Assembly (NCBI GenBank): GCA_947650365.1
Contig: OX393550.1
Span: 70,491,978-70,555,977, forward strand
Length of the DNA stretch: 64,000 bases
Direction of reading: 5' to 3'
From: Chamaelirium japonicum
Taxonomy: Eukaryota; Streptophyta; Magnoliopsida; Liliales; Melanthiaceae
In this document: positions 44,040 through 55,862 of the stretch, in pieces
How positions within the stretch are numbered: the stretch's first letter is position 1
Layout of the letters: every line of letters starts with the position of its first letter
Translations under genes and position numbers: made by a program
The notes under the pieces: generated by a model
What the model was told of the DNA's origin: nothing
Databases searched by the model: none
The model's input: only the letters and a program-made list of their open reading frames with translations

Positions 44040-45400
44040 GGGTCATCACGGTAAAATCCTGCTCTCCCGGTCCTGGAGGCAGGCGTCAGTTCGTCGACCT
44101 ATCGGTCACCACGAACGGAACCTCTGAGGGCTGCGCAGCCGGAGTTGCTGGTGGGTTGGGTGCTGGCACCACCGGGGACACCTCGTGCCGTTCCACTGCT
44201 TTAACGACGAGATGTCGCAAAGCAAGTGGAGGTCGCTAATCGATCGTCTTCCCCTTTCGGTCGAGCACCACATCTTCGAGCTTGATGTGCTACTGGACAA
44301 GGGTGAAGAGCTCGACCATTGTGCGGGGGTCGGAGATAAAGAGCGCATCGTGGAGCTTGCTCCCTTTGGAAAGTGCGCTCCTGAAGGCACTCATCGTCGT
44401 GCGATATTTCCAAGCTGAGTCCTCCAGGGCGATGTAGGCACTTCGAAACCACGTCAATAAACATTGAAGGGTCTCCCGAGCCCCTATGGTTAGGGTGAAT
44501 AACGACTCGATCCTCTTCGAGGGTTGTTAGTTGCAGCGGTACTACTCCAGGAACAGCCCAGATAGAGTAGGGAAGTTCAGAATGGAACAGGAGGGCAGCT
44601 TGTGGAACCAGTTCAAGGCCGAACTGATCAAGCTGCTAGGAAAGGCCCAGCTCAAGACGTGGTTATGGTCCCGAAAAAATAACAATTTTTGGTAAGTCAA
44701 GAGGTGGTCCACGGGATCTTGGGATCCATCGAACAGCACAAACTTCGGCAGGGTCCAATGATGTGGGAAACCCCCTTGGTGGGCCTCATTCGTGAAGGGC
44801 GAGCTTCCTCCGCGGGCGGCGAGGTCTTCCAGGGGGTCGATGGGCATGTTAGGTAGCTGCCAGTGCCCGGGAGGGTCTTACATAGGCGGCTGCACAGGCC
44901 CTAAGCGGTCATGCGTGCTCTCCTGAAGCTGATTTGGGCCCTCATTGCGGCGATGCTCGGGGGCGACCTCTTTACGACTGCCACGTCACCTCTCCGATGG
45001 CTGCCTTGATGCCGAGGTAGGTCGGTGAGAGGCCGTCATCTCTTGGGCTTCCATCCGAGGTAGCTCCTCCAAGGGCTCCATCTCGTGCCAGTAGCGCGAG
45101 TTGCGGTTTTGCCCTTGAGACCTTGCCTCTGATTTGTCTGAGTCCGCACTTCGGCTTCGTCGGCGAGAGGGGCCGTTGGCGGGGTCGACTTGTTGCTAGA
45201 GTGCTGGGTGACGAGTCGCTGCAGCCACTCGAGAGCGGTCCCTCTCGCCCTGCACGCCACGGCATCCTCCATAGGGGGATCCTTCGGCCAGCTTTTCTTA
45301 GTTCGCTTACCAATTCGGGAAGAGCGAGGAACAATATCCTTTCCCTTCTCCACCACTTCCTTCTTAAGTGTAAGTGATACCGAATCAACTTCGTCATTTA
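44040..45400 (-). pseudogene. Gypsy-3 gag remnant
   Basis: Minus-strand reading: N-terminal charged region with CRARGTALEWLQRLVTQHSS (about 45,250), then the gag core LPKFVLFDGSQDPVDHLLTY and ALNWFHKLPSCSI (about 44,760-44,590). ARETLQCLLTWFRSAY and further fragments follow down to about 44,050, with stops and frame changes. This is the Retrotrans_gag pattern of Ty3/gypsy elements. Its primer-binding site and 5' LTR are at 56,840 onward, separated by the acidic ORF and the CACTA-2/gypsy-4 nest. The pol region and 3' LTR were not found. Confidence 0.78.
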
Positions 45401-45404
45401 CTTC

Positions 45405-45470
45405 CCCTTTCTGCTGGGTAAGCTCAACTCCGTCATTTACTTCCCCTTTCTACTGGGTAAGCTCCCCTAA
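45405..45470. repeat. ~38-bp tandem duplication
   Basis: GTCATTTACTTCCCCTTTCTGCTGGGTAAGCTC and GTCATTTACTTCCCCTTTCTACTGGGTAAGCTC lie side by side, giving a repeated QQKGEVNDGVEL-like peptide on the minus strand. Confidence 0.85.
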
Positions 45471-45482
45471 TCTAGAAGACTC

Positions 45483-46080
45483 CTTGTCGTGTCATGCTGG
45501 ATCAGAAATACCAAGAAGTGAAACAAGTTCTTGGTCAACAACTAACAAATGAACCGGTTTGCCATCCGGAGAGAGCAAAGATGTGACGTGTCTCCTTTCA
45601 CGCCCATTCAATTTAAAATGACCTACAATTTTCTCGGTCTTCATTTGAAGGTGCTCCACCATGGCTTTAACCTCCAAAGCCAAGTCCCCATAAATTTCAC
45701 CTCACGAATCCCTTGGGGAATATGAATTTCTCTAATGTTCTCACCATCCCAATCTAGGAGATCACTTTCTCCATTTTCCTCAATTACATCAATCTCTATG
45801 TCTTCAGCCTCCGTAACATCATCTTCTGCCCTAGCTTCCGACTCTGTAACATCATTTACATCCGAAACGTCCACAGTAACTCCATCTTGCATAACATAAG
45901 CAGCACCAGCCACTTCTGCTGTGCCAACAGTAGTCAAAACGTTCATAACACCCTCCTCTGCATCACAGTTAGAAACCTCAATCCCAACAGTCAGTTCACT
46001 ATGCCTCTCAACTGAACCTGCAGCACCATTGGTTTGCAAACCATACTCAGCCACTTGGTCTGTACCAACAAAACATGCAC
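45483..46080 (-). pseudogene. Acidic ORF of unknown function, distal part
   Basis: The minus strand is open from the CACTA-2 edge with CFVGTDQVAEYGLQTNGAAG, a long Glu/Asp/Val-rich region and IREIHIPQGIREVKFMGTWL. After a frame change it reads KIVGHFKLNGRERRHVTSLL. The composition matches the piece at 56,624-56,822 (ADGTDYANVTQPDGLGEG, SLANAAGFDAVIHAEE), which is the flank on the other side of CACTA-2, so they were probably one ORF. I do not recognise the family. It lies between the gypsy-3 primer-binding site and the gag remnant, so it may be transposon-borne. Confidence 0.5.
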
Positions 46081-46081
46081 C

Positions 46082-48175
46082 TGCTCGCAAGTCCGAAATA
46101 CGAAAAAAATCTAAGTACGAATTGTCCGATGCTGATCCGATCGAATCCAAACAATTTCAAATCCGAAACAGACTCACTTTTGATTTTTCAACGCTTAGAC
46201 TCTAAATTTGTCAATCGGAGGGTAAATTGTTAAAATATCTAATTAGAACTTGGTCGTAAGTTCGAAATACGAAAAAAATCCAAATACAAATAGTCAGATG
46301 CCGATCCGATGACCGATCAAATTCAAACCAATTTCAAATCCAAAACACGCTAACTTTTGATTTTTCAACGCTTAGACTCTAAATTGGTCAATCGGAGCGT
46401 AAATTATTAAAATATTTAATAAGAACTTGCTCACAAGTCCGAAATACAAAAAAAAAATCCAAGTACAAATTATTGGATATCGATCCGATGACGATCCGAT
46501 CGAATCCAAACCAATTTCAAATCCAAAACACGCTAACTTATGATTTTTCAACGCTTAGACTCTAAATTTATCAATCGGAGGGTAAATTGTTAAAATATCT
46601 AATTAGAACTTACTCGCAAGTCTGAAATACAGAAAAAATCCAAGTACGAATTGTCAGATGCCGATCCGATCGAATCCAAACCAATTTCAAATCTGAAACA
46701 TGCGAACTTTTGATTTTTCAATGCTTAGACTCTAAATTGATCAATAGAAGCGTAAATTGTTAAAATATCTAATTAGAACTTGCTCGCAAGTCCGAAATAC
46801 GAAAAAAAAATCCTAGTACGAATTGTCGAATGCCGATCTAATATCGATCCGATCGAATCCAAACCAATTTCAAATCCAAAACACACTAACTTTTGATTTT
46901 TCAACGCTTAGACTCTAAATTGGTCAATCGGAGCGTAAATTGTTAAAATGTCTAATTAGAACTTGCTCGCAAGTTCAAAATATAAAAAAAAATCCAAGTA
47001 CGAATTGTCAGATACTGATCCGATGACGATTTGATCGAATACAAACCAATTTCAAATCCGAAACACGCTAACTTATGATTTTTCAACGCTTAGACTCTAA
47101 ATTTGTCAATCGGAGGGTAAATTGTTAAAATATCTAATTAGAACTTGCTCACAAGTTCGAAATACGAAAAAAAATCTATGTACGAATTGTCGGATGCTGA
47201 TTCGATGACGATCCGATCGAATCCAAACCAATTTCAAATCCGAAACATGCTAATTTTTGATTTTTCAATGCTTAGACTCTAAATTGGTCAATCGGAGTGT
47301 AAATTATTAAAATATCTAATTAGAACTTACTCATAAGTGCGAAATACGAAAAAAAATCTAAGTACGAATTATCGGATGCCGATCCGATGACGATCCGATC
47401 GAATCCAAACCAATTTCAAATCCGAAACACGCTAACTTATGATTTTTCAACGCTTAGACTCTAAATTTATCAATCGGATGGTAAATTATTAAAATATCTA
47501 ATTAGAACTTGCTCGCAAGTCCGAAATATGAAAAAATTTCAAATACGAATTATCGAATGCCGATCCGATCGAATCCAAACCAATTTCAAATCCGAAAAAC
47601 AAGCTAACTTTTGATTTTTCAATGCTTAGACTCTAAATTGGTCAATCGGAGTATAAATTGTTAAAATATATAATTAGAACTTGCTCACAAGTCTAAAATA
47701 TGATAAAAAATTCAAGTATGAATTGTCGGATGCCGATCCAATGATGATCCGATCGAATCCAAATCAATTTTAAATCCGAAACACGCTAACTTTTGATTAT
47801 TCAACGCTTAGACTTTAAATTAGTCAATCAAAGGGTAAATTGTTAAAATATCTAATTAGAACTTGCTCATAATTCTGAAATACGAAAAAAATCCAAGTAC
47901 AAATTGTCGGATGCCGATTCGATGACGATCAGATTGAATCTAAACCAATTTTAAATCCAAAACATACTAACTTTTGATTTTTCAACGCTTAGACTCTAAA
48001 TTGGTCAATCAGAGGTGAAATTGTTAAAGTATCTATTTAGAACTTGCTCGTAAGTCCCAAAATATAAAAAAATCCAAGTACGAATTGTCGGATGCCGATC
48101 CGATCAAATCCAAACCAATTTTAAATCCGAAACAAGCTAACTTTTGATTTTTCAATGCTTAGACTCTAAATTATA
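46082..48175 (-). repeat. ~182-bp satellite array in CACTA-2, about 11-12 units
   Basis: Reverse complement of the 34.8-38.5 kb satellite: TCAATCGGAGGGTAAATTG, TTTTCAACGCTTAGACTC, CGATCCGATCGAATCCAAAC and AGAACTTGCTCGCAAGTCC recur about every 180 bp. Two unit types again alternate (CGGAGGGTAAATTG and CGGAGCGTAAATTG). Confidence 0.94.
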
Positions 48176-48878
48176 GATATAAACTATTTTTTTAGCAAAT
48201 ATATGTTAATTGCAGGATGTGCAGTGTCAAGGGATGAGAGCACAAGCGTTGGTGCCGAGCAGCATGGGGTGGTTGAGATAGGGCGTCAGTTTTGGATTGT
48301 GTAAAACTAATTTTGTAATAAATATGTGGTAATTTTTTGGTCTCGTCTATGATTGCCTGGTATTGTGATAATTTATGGTTATATTTGAATATATTGTGGT
48401 ATTGTTGTAAATTACAGGAATTTAATAACCAAATATTTTTTGTAATTTTTTAGACAAAATTCAAGTTTTATTACCGACGGATATTATAGATTCCGTTGGT
48501 AATAATCTATTATTTTTATAAAAAAAATCATATTTTACCGACGATATATAGTTCTCTGTCGGTAATATAGTTATTATTGCCAACGGTAATAATATAGCTG
48601 TTGGTAATATACCTATTATTGCCGACGGATATCCTGTGATCCGTCGGTAATAATGACGTATATTACTGACGGAAATCAGTTTTACTGTTGGTGATAATTA
48701 AGCATATTACGGACGGACAAAATATTTCTGTCGGCATTAATGATTAATACCAACGGAAATATTATGTCCGTCGCAAGTTTTTTCTGACACCTTTTTTCCC
48801 GACAGCCTAGCGACGGAAATACGTTCCGTCGGGATAAATTATTACCGATGGAAATTCAATTGTACCGACGGATATATT
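48176..48878. repeat. CACTA-2 right subterminal region, proximal part
   Basis: Contains TTACCGACGGATATTATAG, ACGGATATCCTGTGATCCGTC and similar inverted motifs. The first 300 bp mirror 31,880-32,254. It is cut at 48,878 by gypsy-4 and resumes at 56,590. Confidence 0.87.
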
Positions 48879-49482
48879 TGTGGGTGCAAAAATTGTACCG
48901 GACCGGATCAGAGCGGCATGGGCCCGCGTAACGGCCCAAGTGGGTAAGCCCGCCCGGGTTCATGGGCCCACTCTACGAGGCTCGCAGATCAAGCCCTCCC
49001 CCTTATTGGGCCCGAACAACGGCCCAATAAGGGCCCAGCAAGGAGGCCCAGAACCAGTGCCATGTCATCATCGCCATGTCATCACTGCCATATCGGGCAC
49101 GTGCCTACGCTATAAAAGGACCCCCAAGGCATCCAGGAAGTGGGTTGGTCATTCGATCAGAGGAAGAGAGGATTCAAAGCCAGAGCTTACTTCTCTCCTT
49201 CCAGTTTCTTTTCTTGTTGCTCCGTGCAACTCCCACTGTAAAAAGCTTCTCTCGGCCTATCGAGAGAACGCTACCCACCTTTATATTTATTATAGTGGAA
49301 ACCAGGTGGCACCTCTCGCCCGGAGACGTAGGTCGTAAGACCGAACTTCGACAACAACTCTGTGTGTCATCTCTCTCCTTCTCAACTTTATAATCTCTAA
49401 CTCTACAAACAATCCAATTCAATCAAGGCAGTGGGGTGGGATTCTCGATCAAGGCGGCTCGGAAATTAATTTCGCCCCCATA
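48879..49482 (+). repeat. Gypsy-4 5' LTR
   Basis: TGTGGGTGCAAAAATTG...CCCCCATA; the final dinucleotide is TA where the 3' LTR has CA. It shares all structure with 55,990-56,589. Confidence 0.92.
49111..49118 (+). promoter_or_regulatory. TATA box in gypsy-4 5' LTR
   Basis: TATAAAAG follows GTGCCTACGC and precedes the presumed R region. The identical box is at about 56,222 in the 3' LTR. Confidence 0.7.
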
Positions 49483-49487
49483 ATCTT

Positions 49488-49504
49488 TGGCGCCGTCTGT
49501 GGGA
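49488..49504 (+). other. Gypsy-4 primer-binding site
   Basis: TGGCGCCGTCTGTGGGA lies five bases after the LTR end. It is a type common in Tat-like plant gypsy elements and resembles the gypsy-3 site (TGGCACCGTCTGTGGGA). Confidence 0.82.
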
Positions 49505-49622
49505 TATCGATAGAGGTCTTACCCACACCTCTACCGACTCCTATTCAGCTTGTGGTGACGAGCCACAAGTCCTCCTCCAAATTAACCTCAAAGCCTTCAC
49601 CACGCCGACATCAACACGCTCA

Positions 49623-51275
49623 ATGGTGAAGGCCAGCACCAACCTACCAAAGGCGGGTGCTGATCGGACAATCGACGTGCTAATCGAAGAAGAACAAGAA
49701 GTCTCGGTTGCAACCAATCGAAGAAATGTTTATAAGCGACTGGGGCCACAAGGAAGTCATCCGGGAAGCCACAGCAATCGGCAGGACCCACCATTCCCGA
49801 GGCAACGATCTGGCAAAGGGCACGCCACCCAAGGGGACAACGATCTAACTACATACCAAATTTCGGCTGCTGATTTCCAGCTGTTGAACCTTCTCAAGAG
49901 GAACGCATCCCTCGAGCAAGAGAGGGATTCCCTAAAGAAGGTAGCTGAAAGAGCGGGGGTTGTGGCCCACAACTCTCCAACTGCTGATGAAGACCAACCA
50001 AGGACTCGCCCAGCCGTGATTCATCATCTTGAAGAATCACATGTGCCACGTATCGAGAGGCGTCAAGTATCCACACAAGCACCAAGGCAAACGGTGTGGG
50101 ATCGCCTCGACGTCAACGGTGCGCCCAACTATCGCGGAGAAGGATCACCTCAGTCAATAGGGTCCACTAGACATTCTATCCCTTCGCACACGAAAGCAAC
50201 AGATGCCCGCGAGCTACTCAACCGACTAAGGCATACTGCCGACGTGGGACGCTGCCATCAAGACCGTAGGCAACTAATCACCTCGGTGGGGCCACTACAT
50301 CCCAAGGTTCTTGCAACACCATTTCCTATGGGTTGGCGAACACCGAACCTACCAAAGTTCAACTGCATCCAGGGAGACCCTGCTCTCCATATCCTAGTCT
50401 ACAAGCAAGCCCTGACGCCCTACGAATATGAGAACCATGTTCTCTGCCGTATGTTTGTGGGAAGCCTCGAGGGACCTGCCCTCGACTGGTACTACACACT
50501 GCCTACCGGTACGGTGGCCACATTCAAAGAGTTGGCTGAACTCTTCATGGACCATTATCGGCTAAACTTAAAGCCGGAAAAGAAGCTGGATACACTCTAC
50601 CAGCTGAAGATGGGCTCCGACGAGTCTCTAAGGAGCTTCACGATGAGGTTTCATAATGAGCATTCTGAGCTCACCGGTCGCACCTATAATGAGGAGGCCA
50701 TCATGCTGGCATTCCAGAATGCTATCCGGCCAGAGCTCCATATCTACACCGACTTCATCCGGCATCCTCCCAATACCTTGGAAGCGATGTTCAAGCGCGT
50801 ACAGCGGGAGATAGAGGTGGAGGACAATCAGCGGGCCAGAAGACTACGCGAGCCCCGCGAGTCTCGTGACTCCCGACATAAGAAAGATGATGAAGCTCCG
50901 AATAAAGCACACTACAAGAAGTCTGCCCATGCCGCGTCCGACCAAAAGGTGCAGGCCAAAAGGTACAATGAAGATCCGAAAGCCCCTCCAGCAAAAAAGA
51001 GGTGAACTCCAAGGGAGCAAAGGGTGTTCACTGAGCTGAACACCTCCATTGAAGACATCTTTGCGTACTTGCAGAACGAGCCCTTTTGCAAGTGGCCACA
51101 GCCTCTCCCTCCAAATTCTGACCAGGCGGGAGATACGACAGCCTACTGTGAGTTTCATCGCAGCCATGGCCACCCAACCTCTACATGTCGGAAGCTAAAG
51201 TATCACATCGAAGACCTGATCCAAGAAGGGCGGCTCGATGGCTACCTCGCTAATAAGGAACCAGGTCGAGAATAG
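49623..51275 (+). CDS. Gypsy-4 gag polyprotein, one internal stop
   Basis: ATG 49,623 opens a 460-codon frame. The N-terminal region is charged and probably disordered, with a short KRNASLEQERDSLKK coiled coil. The Retrotrans_gag core includes PKFNCIQGDPALHILVYKQA, LCRMFVGSLEGPALDWYY, FKELAELFMDHYRLNLKPEK and SLRSFTMRFHNEHSELTG. A TGA at 51,003-51,005 is followed in the same frame by VFTELNTSIEDIFAYLQ and YCEFHRSHGHPTSTCRKLKY, the Cys/His motif typical of Tat-lineage gag. The frame ends at 51,275. The single stop could be a C-to-T change in an Arg codon, or a real readthrough or termination point. No pol frame follows. Confidence 0.88.
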
Positions 51276-51458
51276 GAGAGGCTGCAGCAGTGGAGAAAAG
51301 AAAGTCAATGTAATACGTGGATGCATAATCGTAACGCCCGCGGGGCAACCTCTGAAAAAGTGTAACTGCAACTTTGTTATATCAATAAAGTGTCTTTTTT
51401 TTTCTCAAAATCAAATCTCTCGAAGTTCGATTCCACCATATTAAGGCATAAAAAAAAA

Positions 51459-51920
51459 GGCTCCTGGCAACCCAGGTCAACCAAAGACCTTCGATTCCGC
51501 CCATTCAAGTCAGAAGCTCGAAGGTAAGTCGGCTACGCCCTCTCGAGGGTAAAGACCGATAAAAAGGCTCCTGGCAACCCAGGTCAACCAAAGACCTTCG
51601 ATTCCGCCCGTTCAAGTCGGAAGCTCGAAGGCAATTCGGCTACGCCCTCTCGAGGCTAAAGTCCGATAAAAAGGCTCCTGGCAACCCAGGTCAACCAAAG
51701 ACCTTCAATTCCGCCCATTCAAGTCGGAAGCTCGAAGGCAATTCGGCTACACCCTCTCAAGGCTAAAGTCCGATAAAAAGGCTCCTGGCAACCCAGGTCA
51801 ACCAAAGACCTTCGATTCCGCCCATTCAAGTTGGAAGCTCGAAGGCAATTCGGCTATGCCCTTTCAAGACGAAAGTCCGATAAAAATGCTCCTGACAATC
51901 CAAGTCAAGCTAAATTATCA
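51459..51920 (+). repeat. 107-bp tandem array in gypsy-4
   Basis: GGCTCCTGGCAACCCAGGTC starts at 51,459, 51,566, 51,673 and 51,780, and a degenerate copy at 51,887, an exact 107-bp period. The unit contains GCTCGAAGGCAATTCGGCTA and the inverted pair CCTGGCAACCCAGG. Confidence 0.94.
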
Positions 51921-52012
51921 ATATACTCATCCGAGGCGATGAGAATAAGTCCAAGGCAGGCGTCGTCGCTTTGACATGCACCAAGTTCAAGGAGACATCC
52001 TTGACACTCGAA

Positions 52013-52440
52013 GACAAAGTCCAAGGCGACCAATGCCTCGGTACTCTACAAGCCCAAGGCCCGGTCCTTGGCACTCGAAGACAAAGTCCGAGGCGACCAA
52101 CGCCTCGGCACTCTACAAGCCCAAGGCCCAGCCCTTGGCATTCGAAGACAAAGTCCGAGGCGACCAATGCCTCGGCACTCTACAAGCCCAAGGCCCAGCC
52201 CTTGGCATTCGAAGACAAAGTCCGAGGCGACCAATGCCTCGGCACTCTACAAGCCCAAGGCCTAGCCCTTGGCACTCGAAGATAAAGTCCGAGGCGACCA
52301 ATGCCTCGGCACTCTACAAGCCCAAGGCCCAGTCCTTGGCACTTGAAGACAAAGTTCGAGGCGACCAACGACTCTGCACTCTATAAGCCCAAGGCCCAGC
52401 CCTTGGCATTCGAAGACAATGTCCGAGGCGACTCTGTCAG
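52013..52440 (+). repeat. 67-bp tandem array in gypsy-4, seven units
   Basis: GACAAAGTCCGAGGCGACCA-type anchors lie at 52,013, 52,080, 52,147, 52,214, 52,281, 52,348 and 52,415, exactly 67 bp apart. Because 67 is not a multiple of three, the same peptides appear in all frames and both strands, so the several ORFs here are artefacts. Confidence 0.95.
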
Positions 52441-52552
52441 TGGTTGGTCTAACTCTGTCAGTGCGTGTATCCACACTGGTGCAGTCGACGGTGGGTAATA
52501 CGGGACAAAATGGTGCTTCCTTGATCCTGGCTAAGTCAATACCCTCATGTGA

Positions 52553-52587
52553 CCGCAGTACCTGGTGAATACAGTAACCAAGTGCGG
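52553..52587 (+). ncRNA. Predicted stem-loop, copy 1 (gypsy-4)
   Basis: CCGCA pairs with TGCGG, and CCTGGT pairs with ACCAAG except one position, around the loop GAATACAGTA. A second copy at 53,396-53,430 has the same length and loop with compensatory stem changes. Confidence 0.55.
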
Positions 52588-52789
52588 TAATACATTGGGT
52601 GAAGACCGGCTGACCATTATGCGGTGTCATCCTAGATTATCTCTAAGAAACCCCCTCGAATATAGCATTGTCCCTCGCCGACATCCCCGTGCACCAGCGT
52701 TTTACCGAAAAAGTGTCGGTTTTAAATGGGGCTGAAATTCGAAAAATACACTATTTTCAATACCGACACTTTTTGGCCTCTTCTAGCAG

Positions 52790-53225
52790 CCCCAATAATG
52801 GGGTGTCGGCATCAACAAGCAGCCCCCCCTCGTTTTCGTACAAAAACCGAGTGGGGAAGGGGTGACGGCACACCATCAGCAGCACACCCCTCGGTTTCGT
52901 CAGAAAACCGAGAGGGGGTGTGTGTCGGCATCAACAAGCAACCCCCCCTCGGTTTCGCACAAAAACCGAGTGGGGAGGGGGTGACGGCACACCATCAGCA
53001 CACCCCTCGGTTTCATCCGAAAACCGAGAGGGGATGTGTGTCGGCATCAACAAGCAGCCCCCCCCATTGGTTTCACACAAAAACCGAGCAAGGGGGGGTG
53101 CGACGGCACACCATCAGCAGCCCACCCCTCGGTTTCGACAGAAAACCGAGAGGCGGGGTGTTCGGCATCAATATCATCCCACCCCTTGGTTTCGTCAGAA
53201 AACCGAGAGGGGGGGTGCTCAGTGT
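52790..53225 (+). repeat. ~118-bp tandem array with hairpins in gypsy-4
   Basis: GTGTCGGCATCAACAAGCAG starts at about 52,803, 52,922 and 53,038, and a variant at about 53,158. Each unit holds two inverted repeats of the type CCCCTCGGTTT...AAAACCGAG(A)GGGG. ORFs across it are repeat artefacts. Confidence 0.92.
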
Positions 53226-53395
53226 CATCCACACACAATGATTATTCAAAGATGAAGAGCTATCTTCCTTTTGGTCGGTTGGATAGCATCTCATCCAAAC
53301 CTATTGAGTTGGCTGTACAAACTTCACAAGCAAAATTCTTCCTTCTCATCTGGGGGTGGACTCATGGTAACCATCGCGTCATCACTAGGGCTCGA

Positions 53396-53430
53396 CTGCA
53401 GTCCCTAGTGAATACAGTAACTAGGTGCAG
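53396..53430 (+). ncRNA. Predicted stem-loop, copy 2 (gypsy-4)
   Basis: CTGCA pairs with TGCAG and CCTAGT with ACTAGG, both perfect, around the same loop GAATACAGTA. Length is 35 nt as in copy 1. Confidence 0.55.
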
Positions 53431-53459
53431 TTGGGTGACAAACAGAGACGGATGAGTTA

Positions 53460-55560
53460 CCGCGTATTCATGCCTCTTCAAGACGCGAGTAGGACACTCG
53501 ACCAATGAGTTCTTTAGAGTCATCTCTTTATGAAGGTGAATACCGGAAAAGTTACTCGTCAAGGCGAACAATGTTTCACGTCCACTTTGACCGTTTTTTC
53601 GGTGCCTACGCAACGGCACCTTATACGCATTCATCCGACATGCGTATGAAAAGTTATGACTCTCTGAAGGTTTCAAGGTCTCTTTCTTCGAAGACTAGCA
53701 TCAGAATAATTACACGGCAATGACGGTTACGCTCACGCCCTCAATTTGGTTCGTTACGCGCCCAACTCGTAGCAGGCTGAGCGCCGGGTAAGACAGAAGA
53801 ACTCGCACCTCTCCCGGCCCGTGCGTAGGTGCTCTTGGCGACAACCGATCAGAATGGGAATAGGGGGTCGAATGAACCAAACACCCTCCTGCGCATTCTC
53901 CTCATGTAATTCGTCACGCGGCGACGATGACGAACCGAACTCGTCCTCCCCCTCCGCGACCGAGGCGACCCCTCCGTGCGTGCTGTCTCACAGCGACCCG
54001 AAGTAACCCCGCGTGTCCTCTTCGCAGGATCCGGGCCACCTTAATTCCCCTCGGCTGAGTTACAAGCCGAGGGGAGTCCGGATGTTGTCCGATTGTTAAC
54101 CTTGGGCAACCAGCCAGCCTTCACGTGTGACGAAAGAAGGACTGAAAGAAGAAATGAAATAAAAGAAAGGGCTGAAAGAAGAAAGTAATAAACAAAGAAG
54201 GAAAGAAGCAGAGTCAGAGAGAGAGACGACTGCTCTCTCCCACGGCCACCGGCGCCCGCTGTGACCCAGCCTCCTGCGCACCACCGCCGGCCGCCGCACC
54301 CGATCCCGAGCCCGGCCGCTGTTATCGTACCGCATCCCGGCCCGCGGCCGCCTGACGTCAAGTCCGACGGCCCGGCCCGCGCCTCGCCTATCAGCCCCGC
54401 GCCTCCCGCTTCAGCATGCACCCGACCTCCACCGCTGCTGCGCTGGCCCGCGCGACCCAGCCTCGACCTCGCATCGACACCGCCGCCCGCCGTGCCACAT
54501 GCGTCGCCCATGCCCACCGCCTGGGCCTCGCATGCGCCCGGCCTCTGTGCCGCTGCCGCTGCCGTTGCTGCTATCCACCAAACCAGAGCACAAAAAAAAA
54601 AAAAAAAACAGAGCAACAGAAACAAAAGGAACTCCTTCAACTCCACCTAGTCTCCCTCTCGGATTGCGAAGCCGATGCCGTAGGCTGCAGCCACCCCCAA
54701 CTGGGCCAACTCGTCCACGTCAACCGCCCTCGATCCGACCCGCGATCCCGATCGGCTGCCTCCCTCTTCTCACGGGATCTCTTTTATCTCCCATCCTCAG
54801 TTCATCGACACCTTGCCTCGCAACCCCGCCTCCCAACCTGCAATCAAACCCCAGATCTTGAAGAGCTAGATAGCACTGTTGGTGGAGAAGACGAACTTCG
54901 GCTGGGAGTGCGAGATGAAGGGCATGTTTTCAGGCCAACTACAGCCGCCTCGAGATCGAGCTCGCCAAGGTCGAAATGCTGCGCCCTATGTCGTGCCGCA
55001 CCGATCACGACTCTCGCAGCCCTTCAAGGATGCTCGGATCACCGGATCCCTTCACATGACCATCCAGGCAACTATCCTCATCAAGAGCCCTACTGCCCTC
55101 GGTGCCGGGGTCCGTTGGAATGCAACATCTTCTCCACCAAGGATCACGCTGCCACCACCATCGCCCATGACTCCGCCGCTGCCAGCCGACCTCCACGCTG
55201 CCGCTGCTGTTGCTGCTGTACCACGCGAAAAAAAAAAAAAAAAAAAACAAGAAAGAAGGCAAGAAACAGAGAGGAACGCTGCTCTTTCACCGAACAGAGG
55301 AAAGGAAAGAGAGAGAGAGAGAGAGAAAGGAAAGAGAGAGAGAGGGAAACTGCTCTCTCTCACGTGAATGAAAACCAGAATGGAAAGAGAGAGAGCGGGG
55401 TGCAGCCTCACGTGAACAAAAGCAAAAGAAAGAAAGAGACAAAGAGAGAGAAAGGAAAGAGAGAGAGAGAGAGCGACGCCTGCTCTCTCATGCGGGTCAA
55501 AGAGAAAAACCAAAGAGGAAAGCTAAAGAAAGGAAAGAGGAAAGGAAAGAGAGAAAGAGA
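53460..55560 (+). other. Noncoding region of gypsy-4
   Basis: GC-rich and purine-rich stretches. Two poly-A tracts (54,592-54,608 and 55,209-55,227) and dense GAAAGAGAGAGAGAG tracts (55,300-55,570) generate long but low-complexity ORFs, including one of 517 codons spanning 54,416-55,969. None shows a recognisable domain. The reading rich in Arg/Cys then Lys/Glu is best explained by composition and by the purine tracts. Confidence 0.55.
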
Positions 55561-55574
55561 GAAAAGCTGTTCTT

Positions 55575-55862
55575 TCACTAAAAGGGTCTCGGTACCCTCT
55601 CGGTATGCTCTCGGTACCCTCTCGGTATGCTCTCGGTACCCTCTCGGTATCCACTCGATCGGAAAACACACTGCTTTTTCGGAAACACACCCTTGCAAAA
55701 CTGAGACTTTTTGGCTTGCACCAAAAGGGTCTCGGTACCCTCTCGGTATGCTCTCGGTACCCTCTCGGTATCCACTCGGTCGGAAAACACACTGCTTTTT
55801 CGGAAACGCCCCCTTGCAAAACCGAGACTTTTGGCCCGCGCCAAAAGGGTCTCGGCATCAGC
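55575..55862 (+). repeat. CTCGGTACC repeats in gypsy-4
   Basis: An 18-20-bp unit (GGTACCCTCTCGGTATGCTC) repeats. A longer unit (AAAAGGGTCTCGG ... CGGAAACACACCCTTGCAAAA, then TGAGACTTTTTGGC) occurs about two and a half times. Confidence 0.9.

Noticed and set aside
34820-48175. CRISPR arrays
   Set aside because: The repeats are contiguous satellite monomers without unique spacers, in a plant genome.
51910-52630. Overlapping ORFs on both strands with repeated peptides
   Set aside because: A 67-bp repeat not divisible by three gives the same peptides in every frame; no codon signal.
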